From the NCBI RefSeq assembly GCF_019097855.1, contig NZ_JAHRGL010000012.1:1-64000 (forward strand): a stretch of 64,000 nucleotides of DNA, in the 5' to 3' direction. The stretch comes from Geopseudomonas aromaticivorans (GTDB lineage: Bacteria; Pseudomonadota; Gammaproteobacteria; Pseudomonadales; Pseudomonadaceae). Position numbers and translations under genes: made by a program. Position 1 is the first letter of the stretch. Every line of letters begins with the position of its first letter. The notes under the pieces are model-generated. The model made no database searches, was not told the DNA's origin, and saw nothing but the letters and a program-made list of their open reading frames with translations. Of the stretch, positions 54,238 to 62,324 are shown piece after piece.

Positions 54238-54325
54238 CGTAGGATGGATGGCCACCCCGTGGAAAACCGCGTAGCGTTTTCCACCGTGGTTCCGGTGGAT
54301 GAGGCTGCGCCGTCATCCACCCTAC
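54238..54325. repeat. GTAGGATGGAT-family palindromic repeat
   Basis: CGTAGGATGGATG... is mirrored by ...CATCCACCCTACA, with an inner GTGGAAAAC/GTTTTCCAC inverted pair. It sits between the AraC-type gene and the ACAD pair. Confidence 0.7.
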
Positions 54326-54366
54326 AGATCGGCATCGCCAGCAAGCTGGCTCCTATGGAGTGGGAC

Positions 54367-55545
54367 TCAACGCGGTTCGCGCGGCATCCCCAGCGCCCGT
54401 TCGGCGATGATGTTGCGCTGGATCTCGTTGCTGCCGCCGTAGATGGTGTCCGAGCGGGTGAACAGGAACAGCGACTGCAAGCGCGACAGCTCGTAGGGCT
54501 CGCCGTCGAGGATCTCCGCCTGCGGGCCGAGCACGTCCATGGCCAGCTTGCCGAGTTCGACGTGCCAGGTGGACCAGGCCAGCTTGTAGCTCATCGCCTC
54601 GGGGCGCAGGCTGCCGTTCTGCGGGCCGGAGAGCATGCGCAGCGAGTTGTAGCGCAGGGTGCGCAGGCCGGCCCAGGCGCGCGCGAGGCGCTGGCGCAGC
54701 ATGGGGTCGGCGGCGGCGCCGTTGGCGCGGGCGATGCGCACGATCTCGTCCAGCTCGTTCTGGAACAGCATCTGCTGGCCGAGGGTGGAGACGCCGCGCT
54801 CGAAGCCGAGCAGGGCCATGGCGATCTTCCAGCCCTCGCCGGGTGCGCCGACGATGTTGTCCGCGGCGGTTTCGGCGTCGTCGAAGAACACCTCGTTGAA
54901 CTCGCTGGTGCCGGTGATCTGCTGGATCGGTTGCACACGGATGTTCGCCTGGTGCATCGGCACCAGGAAGAAGGACAGCCCCTTGTGACCGACGCTGCCC
55001 GGCTCGGTGCGGGCGATCACGAAGCACCAGTCCGATTCGTGGGCCAGCGAGGTCCACACCTTCTGGCCGTTGATCAGCCAGCGATCACCCTCGAGGCGGG
55101 CGCGGGTCTTCACCCCGGCCAGGTCGGAGCCGGCGCCCGGCTCTGAGTAGCCCTGGCACCAGAACTCGCGGCCTTCGAGGATGCCGGGCAGGAAGCGGCG
55201 CTTCTGCTCCTCGGTGCCGAAGGCGGCGATGGTCGGTCCGGCCAGCCCCTCGCCGATGTGGCCCATGCGCCCCGGGCCGCCGGCGCGGGCGTACTCCTCG
55301 TGGAAGATCACCTGCTGGCTGATCGACAGGCCGCGCCCGCCGCACTCGCGCGACCAGCCGAGGCCGATCCAGCCGCCACGGGCCATCTCGCGCTCCCAGG
55401 CCTTGCGTTCCTCGGGGAACATGTGTTCGTCGCCGGGGCCGCCGCGAAAGCGCAGCTGCTCGAACTCGCCCTGCAGGTGCTGTTCGAGCCAGTGGGCGAC
55501 TTCCTGGCGGAAGGCTTCGTCCTCGGTGCCGAATCCGATTTTCAT
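54367..55545 (-). CDS. acyl-CoA dehydrogenase, large-type subunit (pair 3)
   Basis: A 392-aa ACAD with YSEPGAGSDLAGVKT near residue 130 and the C-terminal IYGGSNEIQRNIIAERALG; the classical catalytic Glu of IYEGT is Gly. Its start overlaps the stop of the small chain upstream by ATGA (55542-55545), so the two are translationally coupled and likely form a heterotetramer. Transcribed away from the second hsaC-ipd operon. The step (ring or side chain) is not determined. Confidence 0.83.
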   Translation of the reverse strand: MKIGFGTEDEAFRQEVAHWLEQHLQGEFEQLRFRGGPGDEHMFPEERKAWEREMARGGWIGLGWSRECGGRGLSISQQVIFHEEYARAGGPGRMGHIGEGLAGPTIAAFGTEEQKRRFLPGILEGREFWCQGYSEPGAGSDLAGVKTRARLEGDRWLINGQKVWTSLAHESDWCFVIARTEPGSVGHKGLSFFLVPMHQANIRVQPIQQITGTSEFNEVFFDDAETAADNIVGAPGEGWKIAMALLGFERGVSTLGQQMLFQNELDEIVRIARANGAAADPMLRQRLARAWAGLRTLRYNSLRMLSGPQNGSLRPEAMSYKLAWSTWHVELGKLAMDVLGPQAEILDGEPYELSRLQSLFLFTRSDTIYGGSNEIQRNIIAERALGMPREPR

Positions 55546-56702
55546 GGGCGGGACTCCAGAATCAGGGTGGCCAGGCGCTCGCGATGCCAGCTCGGCGTGC
55601 CGAGTAGTTGCTCGCTGGCGCGGGCGCGCTTGAAGTAGAGGTGCGGGTCGTACTCCCAGGTGAAGCCGACGCCGCCGTGCAGCTGGATCGACTCCGCCGC
55701 GCAGTGCATGAAGGTCTCGCTGGCTTGGCTCTGAGCGATAGCGCAGGCCTCGGCCAACTGGCCGGCCAGGGTTGCGTCGCCGTCTTCGACCAGTGCCTCG
55801 CGGGCTACGCAGGCGGCGTAGTAGCTGGCCGAGCGGGCGCACTCGATGGCCAGCATCAAGTCGGCGCAGCGGTGCTTGATCGCCTGGAAGCTGGCGATGG
55901 TGCGGCCGAACTGCTTGCGCTCGCCGATGTAGGCGAGGGTCAGGTCGAGTGTGCGCTGGGCGGCGCCGGTCTGCTCGCAGGCCAGGCCGATGGCGGCGAC
56001 CTGCAGGATCTTGTCGAGCAGGGCTTCGCCGCAGCTGTCGCCGTGCAGGCACTGCTCGGGGGCGACTGCCACCGCGTCCAGCTCGATACGCGCGCGGCGG
56101 CGGGTCTGGTCCAGGGTCGGCAGCGCTTGGCGCTGGATGCCGGCCTGCTCGGCGGGCACGGCGAACAGGCGTAGTGCGCCGGCGTCGTCGCGGGTGGCGA
56201 CGATCAGCAGATCGGCGCTGGCGCCGTCGAGCACCGCTTCATATATGCCGTCGAGGCGCCAGCCGTCGCCCTGGCGGGTGGCGAGCGGCTGCTCGGCAGC
56301 GTGCCAGCCGTCGCGGCTCTCGCGCCAGGCGAGGGTGGCGGTCAGGCTGCCGGCGGCAAGTTCGGGCAGCCAGTGCTGGCGCAGCGCCTCGTTGTCGCCC
56401 AGCAGCAGCGCCGGGGTGGCCAGGCAGGCGCTGGCGAAGAATGGCGAGCAGAGCAGGTGCTGGCCCATCTGTTCGAGCAGGATCGCCTGCTCGACGAAGC
56501 CCAGGCCCACGCCGCCGTACTGCTCGGGAATCATCAGCCCCGGCCAGCACAGCTCCTCGGCGATCTGCCGCCACAGCTGCGCGTCAAAGCCCTGAGGGCT
56601 GGCCATGGCGGCGCGCACCGCCGCCGAATCGGAGGCCGCGGCGAGAAAGCCCGCCGCGCTCTCCTGGATCATCAATTGTTCGTCACTCAGCGCGAAGTCC
56701 AT
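55542..56702 (-). CDS. acyl-CoA dehydrogenase, small-type subunit (pair 3)
   Basis: A 386-aa ACAD-fold chain without the NEIQR FAD motif but with IQLHGGVGFTWEYDPHLYFKR and KQFGRTIASFQAIKHR. First gene of the leftward ACAD pair. The 198-bp divergent spacer to the hsaC paralogue contains palindrome E. Coupled to the large chain by a 4-bp overlap. Confidence 0.83.
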   Translation of the reverse strand: MDFALSDEQLMIQESAAGFLAAASDSAAVRAAMASPQGFDAQLWRQIAEELCWPGLMIPEQYGGVGLGFVEQAILLEQMGQHLLCSPFFASACLATPALLLGDNEALRQHWLPELAAGSLTATLAWRESRDGWHAAEQPLATRQGDGWRLDGIYEAVLDGASADLLIVATRDDAGALRLFAVPAEQAGIQRQALPTLDQTRRRARIELDAVAVAPEQCLHGDSCGEALLDKILQVAAIGLACEQTGAAQRTLDLTLAYIGERKQFGRTIASFQAIKHRCADLMLAIECARSASYYAACVAREALVEDGDATLAGQLAEACAIAQSQASETFMHCAAESIQLHGGVGFTWEYDPHLYFKRARASEQLLGTPSWHRERLATLILESRP

Positions 56703-56817
56703 TAGCGGCTCCTCTGGCCCATTAGCAGGACTGGAGTGTGCGAGGGGCGCACGCGCGGGGAATCCCCGAAATGGACTAGAAGCCGCACCAGCCGGGCGGG
56801 TCGGCGCCTTCGCCGCT

Positions 56818-56835
56818 TAGTCTCAACGGACGATG
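56818..56835 (+). promoter_or_regulatory. steroid-regulon palindrome, site E (second hsaC and ipd operon)
   Basis: TAGTCTCAACGGACGATG with CAGAAT (56856) at the -10 spacing. The dioxygenase ATG is 66 bp downstream. Confidence 0.6.
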
Positions 56836-56900
56836 AACCCCTGGCGCGGCCTGCGCAGAATCGCTCCCAGTCATGAAACGACCTTTTCTGGAGCAGGGGC

Positions 56901-57791
56901 ATGATCGACATCCGTGGATTGAGTTACTTCGTTGCCCAGGTCGGCAATCTCGGCGACTGGCAGTGCTACGCCGAGGACGTGCTGGGCATGCCGACCAGCC
57001 CTGCGCCGGGCGGCGCTCTGTACGTGAAGATGGACGAGCGGCCGTTCCGCATGCTGGTGGTCGAGGGCGATTCGCCGCGCTACCTGGCTTCCGGCTGGGA
57101 GCTGGCCGGGGAGAAGGCCTTCCGCAGCGCCATCGCGCACCTCGAGGCCAAAGGCATCGAGTGGCAGGCTGGCAGCGCCGAGGAGATCGAGCAGCGCGGC
57201 GTGCAGGCGCTGGCCATCGTCGTCGACCCGGCGGGCAACCGCCACGAACTGAGCTGGGGCCATCGCTCCGACTGCCTGCCGTTCGTCTCGCCGCAGGGCG
57301 TGCCGCGCTTCCTCACCGGCGACATGGGCCTCGGCCACACCGTGCTGCCGGCACCGAACTTCGACGCCACCCTGGCCTTCGCCACCGAGGTGCTCGGCTT
57401 CGAGGTCTCCGACATCTTCAACTTCCGCCCGGACCCCAGCGCCCCGGCGACCCGCATCCACTTCCTGCACTGCGCCAACGCCCGCCACCACAGCCTGGCG
57501 CTGGCCGAGTACCCGGTGCCGAGCGGCTGCGTGCACGTGATGGTCGAGGTCGACTCGATGACCGAGGTGGGCCGCGCCCACGACCGCATGCAGGCGCACG
57601 GCGTGCCGCTGTCGGCGACCCTCGGCCAGCACCTCAACGACCGCATGACCAGTTTCTACATGAAGACCCCCTCGGGCTTCGACCTGGAATACGGCTACGG
57701 CGGCCTGCAGCTCGACTGGGCCGAACACAGCGCCTTCGAGTTCACCCGCGTGAGCATCTGGGGCCACGACTTCTCCGCCGGCCGGCAATAA
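56901..57791 (+). CDS. hsaC: HsaC/TesB-like extradiol catechol dioxygenase, copy 2
   Basis: A 296-aa type I extradiol dioxygenase closely similar to the copy at 4991, with the same ligand positions H146 (GLGHTV), H212 (CVHVMVEV) and E263 (DLEYG), and the RHHSL pair. GGAGCAGGGGC precedes ATG 56901. It leads the ipdAB operon instead of sitting with kshA. The two copies may cleave different catechols (for example with or without ring or side-chain groups). Confidence 0.87.
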   Translation: MIDIRGLSYFVAQVGNLGDWQCYAEDVLGMPTSPAPGGALYVKMDERPFRMLVVEGDSPRYLASGWELAGEKAFRSAIAHLEAKGIEWQAGSAEEIEQRGVQALAIVVDPAGNRHELSWGHRSDCLPFVSPQGVPRFLTGDMGLGHTVLPAPNFDATLAFATEVLGFEVSDIFNFRPDPSAPATRIHFLHCANARHHSLALAEYPVPSGCVHVMVEVDSMTEVGRAHDRMQAHGVPLSATLGQHLNDRMTSFYMKTPSGFDLEYGYGGLQLDWAEHSAFEFTRVSIWGHDFSAGRQ

Positions 57792-57802
57792 GGAGCACAG
57801 CA

Positions 57803-58681
57803 ATGAACAAGCAACTGACGGCGGCCGATGCGGTCGCCCAACTGCGCGACGGCATGACCGTCGGCTTCGGCGGCTGGGGCCCGCGGCGCAAGCCGATGGC
57901 CATCGTCCGCGAGATTCTCCGCTCGGACGTCAAGGACCTCACCGTGGTCGCCTACGGCGGCCCCGAGGTCGGCATGCTCTGCGCCGCCGGCAAGGTCAAG
58001 AAGCTGGTATTCGGCTTCGCCACCCTCGACGCCATCCCGCTGGAGCCCTGGTACCGCAAGTGCCGCGAGGCCGGCCAGCTTACCGAGCTGATGGAGCTGG
58101 ATGAGGGCATGTTCGAGTGGGGCCTGCGCGCTGCCGGCATGCGCCTGCCGTTCCTGCCGACCCGCTGCGGCCTGGCCACCGACGTGCTGACCCACAGCCC
58201 CGAGCTGAAGACCATCAAGTCGCCCTACGCCGACGGCGAGGTGTTGCTGGCCATGCCGGCGCTGAACCTCGACGTGGCCTTCCTGCACGTCAACGACGCC
58301 GACCGCTTGGGCAACACCTTGGTCACCGGCCCGGACCCGTACTTCGACCACCTGTTCGCCCGCGCCGCCCAGCAGTGCTTCGTGTCCTGCGAGCGCCTGC
58401 ACGAGCGCTTCGCGCTGACCGCCGAGCAGGCGCGTAACAACACCTTCGAGCGCTACCTGGTGACCGGCGTGGTGCACGCCCCGTTCGGCGCCCACCCGAC
58501 CTCCTGCCCGTCCGACTACGGCTGGGACATGAGCCACTTCAAGCGCTACGCCGCCAGTGCGGCGGAAGAGGGCGGCTGGCAGGCCTACGTCGACGAGTTC
58601 GTCAACGCCGGCGAGTCGGCCTACCAGGAAAAGAACGGCGGCGCCGAGCGCCTGGGCAAGCTGCCCCTGCCGGTGTTCTGA
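57803..58681 (+). CDS. ipdA: IpdA-type CoA-transferase-fold ring hydrolase, alpha subunit
   Basis: A 292-aa class I CoA-transferase alpha-like subunit, the length of mycobacterial IpdA, with GFGGWGPRRKP near residue 21 and MELDEGMFEWGLR near 98. IpdAB is a hydrolase (not a transferase) that opens the last steroid ring of COCHEA-CoA. It sits 11 bp after hsaC copy 2 and 12 bp before ipdB. The order ipdA-ipdB-crotonase-ipdC-echA20 contains the genes of the mycobacterial Rv3550-Rv3553 block. Confidence 0.88.
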   Translation: MNKQLTAADAVAQLRDGMTVGFGGWGPRRKPMAIVREILRSDVKDLTVVAYGGPEVGMLCAAGKVKKLVFGFATLDAIPLEPWYRKCREAGQLTELMELDEGMFEWGLRAAGMRLPFLPTRCGLATDVLTHSPELKTIKSPYADGEVLLAMPALNLDVAFLHVNDADRLGNTLVTGPDPYFDHLFARAAQQCFVSCERLHERFALTAEQARNNTFERYLVTGVVHAPFGAHPTSCPSDYGWDMSHFKRYAASAAEEGGWQAYVDEFVNAGESAYQEKNGGAERLGKLPLPVF

Positions 58682-58693
58682 GGAGAACGAGCG

Positions 58694-59500
58694 ATGACCG
58701 ATACCCCTGATTTCACCCTGGCCGAACTGCTGATCGTCGCCGCCTCGGAAGCCTGGCGCGGCAACGGCGAGGTGCTGGCCTCGGGCCTGGGCGTGATCCC
58801 GCGCCTGGGCGCCAGCCTGGCCAAGCTCACCCACAGCCCGGAACTGCTGATGACCGACAGCGAGGCGTTCCTGGTCGAGGAGCCGATCCCCCTCGGCTCG
58901 CGCGGCGACTACGTGCCCAAGTACTCCGGCTGCATGAGCTTCGAGCGCGTGTTCGAGTGCGTGTGGGGCGGCCGCCGCCACGCGATGATCGGCCCGACCC
59001 AGGTCGACCGCTGGGGCCAGACCAACCTGTCCGCGGTCGGCGATTACCGCCAGCCGAAGATCGCCATGCTCGGCGTGCGTGGCCTGCCGGGCAACAGCAT
59101 CAACCACATCAACTCGTTCTTCGTGCCCAGCCACAACAAGCGGGTGTTCGTCGCCGGCGAGGTGGACATGGTTTCCGGCGTCGGCTTCAAGCCTGAGCGC
59201 TGGGCCGAGGGTATGCGTCGCGACCTGATGGACATCCGCCGCGTGGTCACCGACCTCTGCGTGATGGACTTCGAGGGCCCGGACCGCGCGGTGCGCGTGC
59301 GTTCGCTGCACCCGGGGGTGAGCTTCGAGGAGGTGCAGGACAACACCGGCTTCCCGCTGCTCAAGGCGGATGGCATGGGCGAGACCGCGCATCCGACCGC
59401 CGAGCAGCTGGCGATCATCCGCCGCCTCGACCCGCACGATATGCGCGCTTCCGCCCTCAAGGGCAATCCGCCCGGCATCCGTGCCGCCACCCAGGCCTGA
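58694..59500 (+). CDS. ipdB: IpdB-type CoA-transferase-fold ring hydrolase, beta subunit
   Basis: A 268-aa class I CoA-transferase beta-like subunit (FTLAELLIVAASEAWRGNGE, LTHSPELLMTDSEAFL, GPTQVDRWGQTNLS). With IpdA it forms the C/D-ring hydrolase. AGGAGAACGAGCG precedes the ATG. The following crotonase starts 10 bp after the stop. Confidence 0.88.
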   Translation: MTDTPDFTLAELLIVAASEAWRGNGEVLASGLGVIPRLGASLAKLTHSPELLMTDSEAFLVEEPIPLGSRGDYVPKYSGCMSFERVFECVWGGRRHAMIGPTQVDRWGQTNLSAVGDYRQPKIAMLGVRGLPGNSINHINSFFVPSHNKRVFVAGEVDMVSGVGFKPERWAEGMRRDLMDIRRVVTDLCVMDFEGPDRAVRVRSLHPGVSFEEVQDNTGFPLLKADGMGETAHPTAEQLAIIRRLDPHDMRASALKGNPPGIRAATQA

Positions 59501-59510
59501 GGAATCGACC

Positions 59511-60434
59511 ATGAGCGTCCCGAGCAGCGACAGCGAATTCGTCACCCGTGCCGACGCCTCGGTCTACGAGACCGACACGCCGGTGCTCTACACGGTGGCC
59601 GACGGCGTCGCCACCCTGACCATGAACCGGCCGGCGTTCAACAATGCGCAGAACTCGCAGATGACCTACGGCCTCGACGCGGCCCTGCGCCGCGCCGTGG
59701 ACGATGACGCGGTCAAGGTCATCGTGCTGTGTGGCACCGGCAAGCACTTCTCCGCCGGCCACGACATCGGCACGCCGGGACGCGACATCAACAAGCCGTT
59801 CGAGCGCGCCCACCTGTGGTGGGACCACACCAACAAGCCTGGCGGCGAGTACCTGTACGCCCGCGAGCAGGAGGTGTACCTGGGCATGTGCCGGCGCTGG
59901 CGCGAGCTGCCCAAGCCGACCATCGCCATGGTCCAGGGCGCCTGTATCGCCGGCGGCCTGATGCTGGCCTGGGTCTGCGACCTGATCGTCGCCAGCGACG
60001 ATGCCTTTTTCCAAGACCCGGTGGTGCGCATGGGCATTCCGGGGGTGGAGTACTTCGCCCACCCCTACGAGATGAACCCGCGCATCGCCAAGGAATTCCT
60101 CATGTGCGGCGACCGCATGTCGGCCAGCCGCGCCTACGAGGTGGGCATGGTCAACCGTGTGGTGCCGCGCGACGAGCTGCAGGCGACCACCTACGCGCTG
60201 GCGGCGAAGATCGCCGCCCAGCCGCGCATGGGCCTGGCGCTGACCAAGCAGGCGATCAACCACGTCGAGGACCTGTCCGGCAAGCGCACCGCCATGGACG
60301 CGGTGTTCGCCTGGCACCACTTCGCCCACACCCACAACGAGCTGCTGTCCGGCGACAAGCTGGGTGGCTATGACGGCAAGGCCATGGCCAAGGCCAACAA
60401 GCAGGCTGCGGCCAGCGAAGGGGAAAGCGCATGA
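59511..60434 (+). CDS. crotonase-family protein without the canonical glutamates
   Basis: A 307-aa crotonase-fold protein. Aligned to enoyl-CoA hydratase, the two catalytic Glu positions are M151 (GGLMLAWVCD) and V171 (FQDPVVRMG). The oxyanion loop SAGHDIG near 81-87 is present, and a 30-residue insertion (around 88-118) follows it. It is unlikely to be a simple hydratase; isomerase, C-C hydrolase or another crotonase reaction is possible. It lies between ipdB and ipdC, with a 4-bp ATGA overlap to ipdC, so a C/D-ring (HIP) role is inferred. Confidence 0.8.
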   Translation: MSVPSSDSEFVTRADASVYETDTPVLYTVADGVATLTMNRPAFNNAQNSQMTYGLDAALRRAVDDDAVKVIVLCGTGKHFSAGHDIGTPGRDINKPFERAHLWWDHTNKPGGEYLYAREQEVYLGMCRRWRELPKPTIAMVQGACIAGGLMLAWVCDLIVASDDAFFQDPVVRMGIPGVEYFAHPYEMNPRIAKEFLMCGDRMSASRAYEVGMVNRVVPRDELQATTYALAAKIAAQPRMGLALTKQAINHVEDLSGKRTAMDAVFAWHHFAHTHNELLSGDKLGGYDGKAMAKANKQAAASEGESA

Positions 60435-61531
60435 GTGCCCTGTTACAAACCCCGTTGACCGAGGCGCTTGGCTGCCGCTATCCGATCGTGCAGACCGCGA
60501 TGGGCTGGGTGGCCGACGCCAACCTGGTGATCGCCACCACCCGCGCGGGGGGCTTCGGCTTCCTCGCCGGGGCGACCATCCCGGCCGCCGAGCTGGAGGG
60601 GGAGATCAAGAAGGTGATCGCTGCCACCGGCGGCAGCAACTTCGGCCTCAACTTCCACATGTTTCAGGAAAACGCCGCGCAGTGCGTCGATCTGGCGATC
60701 AAGTACCGCCTGCGCGCGGTCAGCTACGGCCGCGGTCCGGACAAGCAGACCATCGCCCGCTTCAAGGCCGCCGGCGTGCTGTGTATCCCCACCGTCGGCG
60801 CGCTCAAGCACGCGCAGAAGGCCGTCGAGCTGGGCGCTGACCTGATCACCATCCAGGGCGGCGAGGGCGGCGGCCACACCGGTGGCGTGCCGACCACCAT
60901 CCTGCTGCCGCAGGTACTCGATGCGGTGAAGGTGCCAGTGATCGCAGCCGGTGGCTACTCTACCGGCCGCGGCCTGGCCTCGGCGCTGGCCGCCGGAGCC
61001 GCCGGCATCGCCATGGGCACGCGTTTCCTGATGACCAGCGATTCGCCGACCCCGCGCGCCACCCTGGAACGCTACCTCAAAGTCAACGACCCGCAGCGCA
61101 TCCGCGTCACCCTGGCGGTGGACGGCATGCGTCACCGGATGATCGACAACCCGTTCATCAACCGTTTGGAAGGCGCTGGTCCGTTCGGCCGCCTGCGCAT
61201 CGCCCTAGGCAGCGCCTGGCAGTGGAAGCAGCAGACCGGCATGAGCCTCGGCCACATGCTCGGCGTGCTGCGCCAGGCGCTGAAGGAAGACCCCGGCGCG
61301 GTGTCGCAGACGGTGATGGCCGCCAACCAGCCGGTGCTGCTGCAGCGCTCGATGGTCGACGGCTGCCCCGACGAGGGCATCCTGCCCAGCGGCCAGGTGG
61401 CCGCCGCCATCGGCGAGCTGAAGAGCTGTCAGCAACTGATCGACGAGATGGTCGCTGAGGCCGAGCACTGCCTGGCGGCGCTCTGCGCCCGCCAGGTCGC
61501 GGCGAAGACCGCGCCAGCGGCCGTCTCCTGA
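60431..61531 (+). CDS. ipdC: IpdC-type FMN-dependent reductase (nitronate monooxygenase family)
   Basis: A 366-aa NMO/2-nitropropane dioxygenase-like TIM barrel with QTAMGWVADANLVIATTRAG near residue 18, the FMN-phosphate region GGEGGGHTGG near 140 and AAGGYSTGRGLASALAAGA near 165-185. In Mycobacterium IpdC oxidises 5-OH-HIC-CoA ring intermediates in HIP catabolism. It overlaps the preceding gene by 4 bp and is followed by echA20. Confidence 0.86.
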   Translation: MSALLQTPLTEALGCRYPIVQTAMGWVADANLVIATTRAGGFGFLAGATIPAAELEGEIKKVIAATGGSNFGLNFHMFQENAAQCVDLAIKYRLRAVSYGRGPDKQTIARFKAAGVLCIPTVGALKHAQKAVELGADLITIQGGEGGGHTGGVPTTILLPQVLDAVKVPVIAAGGYSTGRGLASALAAGAAGIAMGTRFLMTSDSPTPRATLERYLKVNDPQRIRVTLAVDGMRHRMIDNPFINRLEGAGPFGRLRIALGSAWQWKQQTGMSLGHMLGVLRQALKEDPGAVSQTVMAANQPVLLQRSMVDGCPDEGILPSGQVAAAIGELKSCQQLIDEMVAEAEHCLAALCARQVAAKTAPAAVS

Positions 61532-61562
61532 ATCCCGCCATGCCTACAAGGAGCCAACAACA

Positions 61563-62315
61563 ATGAGCCAGGCATTCACTACCCGTATCGAGGCGGGCAT
61601 CGCCGAACTTACGATCGCCAAGCCGCCGGTCAACGCGCTGGACAGCCAGGAATGGCTGGGCCTGTCCCGCTCGATCGACGAGCTGGGCGCCAACCCCGAC
61701 GTGCGCGTCATCGTCATCCGTGCCGAGGGCCGCGGCTTCTGCGCCGGGGTCGACATCAAGGAACTCGACGCCCATCCCGAGCGCATCGTCGCGGTCAACA
61801 AGGGCAACTACGAGACCTTCCGCGCCGTGCACCGCTGCCCGGTGCCGGTGATCGTCGCGGTGCACGGCTTCGTGCTCGGCGGCGGCATCGGCATCACCGG
61901 CGCGGCCGACATCGTGCTCGCCGCCGAGTGCGCCACCTTCGCCCTGCCGGAAGTCGACCGTGGCGCCATGGGCGGCGGCGCCCACCTGCAGCGCCTGTTC
62001 CCGGTGCAGAAGGTCCGCTACCTGTTCTTCACCGGCGAGAAGATCGGCGCGCGCGAGGCCGAGAAGTACGGCTTCATCGAGCGCGTGGTGCCGAAGGAGC
62101 AGCTGCGCGAGGCCGCCCTGGAGATCGCCGCCAAGATCGCCGCCAAGAGCCCGGAAATGATCCGCATCGCCAAGGAGGCGCTCAACGGCATCGAGGACGG
62201 CAACCTCGAAGACAAGTACCGCTGGGAACAGGGCTTCACCCTGCAGGCCTACACCAGCCCGGACTCTGCGGAGACCCGCCGGGCCTTCGTCGAGAAGCGC
62301 GACGCCAAGTTCTGA
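61563..62315 (+). CDS. echA20: EchA20-type crotonase ring hydrolase
   Basis: A 250-aa crotonase. The first catalytic Glu position is Gly110 (GGGIGITGAAD) while the second is kept as E130 (ALPEVDRG). This single-Glu pattern, the GAMGGGAHLQR block and the ipd context match EchA20, which hydrolytically opens ring D of HIC-CoA-type intermediates. AAGGAGCC lies upstream of the ATG. Confidence 0.86.
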   Translation: MSQAFTTRIEAGIAELTIAKPPVNALDSQEWLGLSRSIDELGANPDVRVIVIRAEGRGFCAGVDIKELDAHPERIVAVNKGNYETFRAVHRCPVPVIVAVHGFVLGGGIGITGAADIVLAAECATFALPEVDRGAMGGGAHLQRLFPVQKVRYLFFTGEKIGAREAEKYGFIERVVPKEQLREAALEIAAKIAAKSPEMIRIAKEALNGIEDGNLEDKYRWEQGFTLQAYTSPDSAETRRAFVEKRDAKF

Positions 62316-62324
62316 GGACGCACC

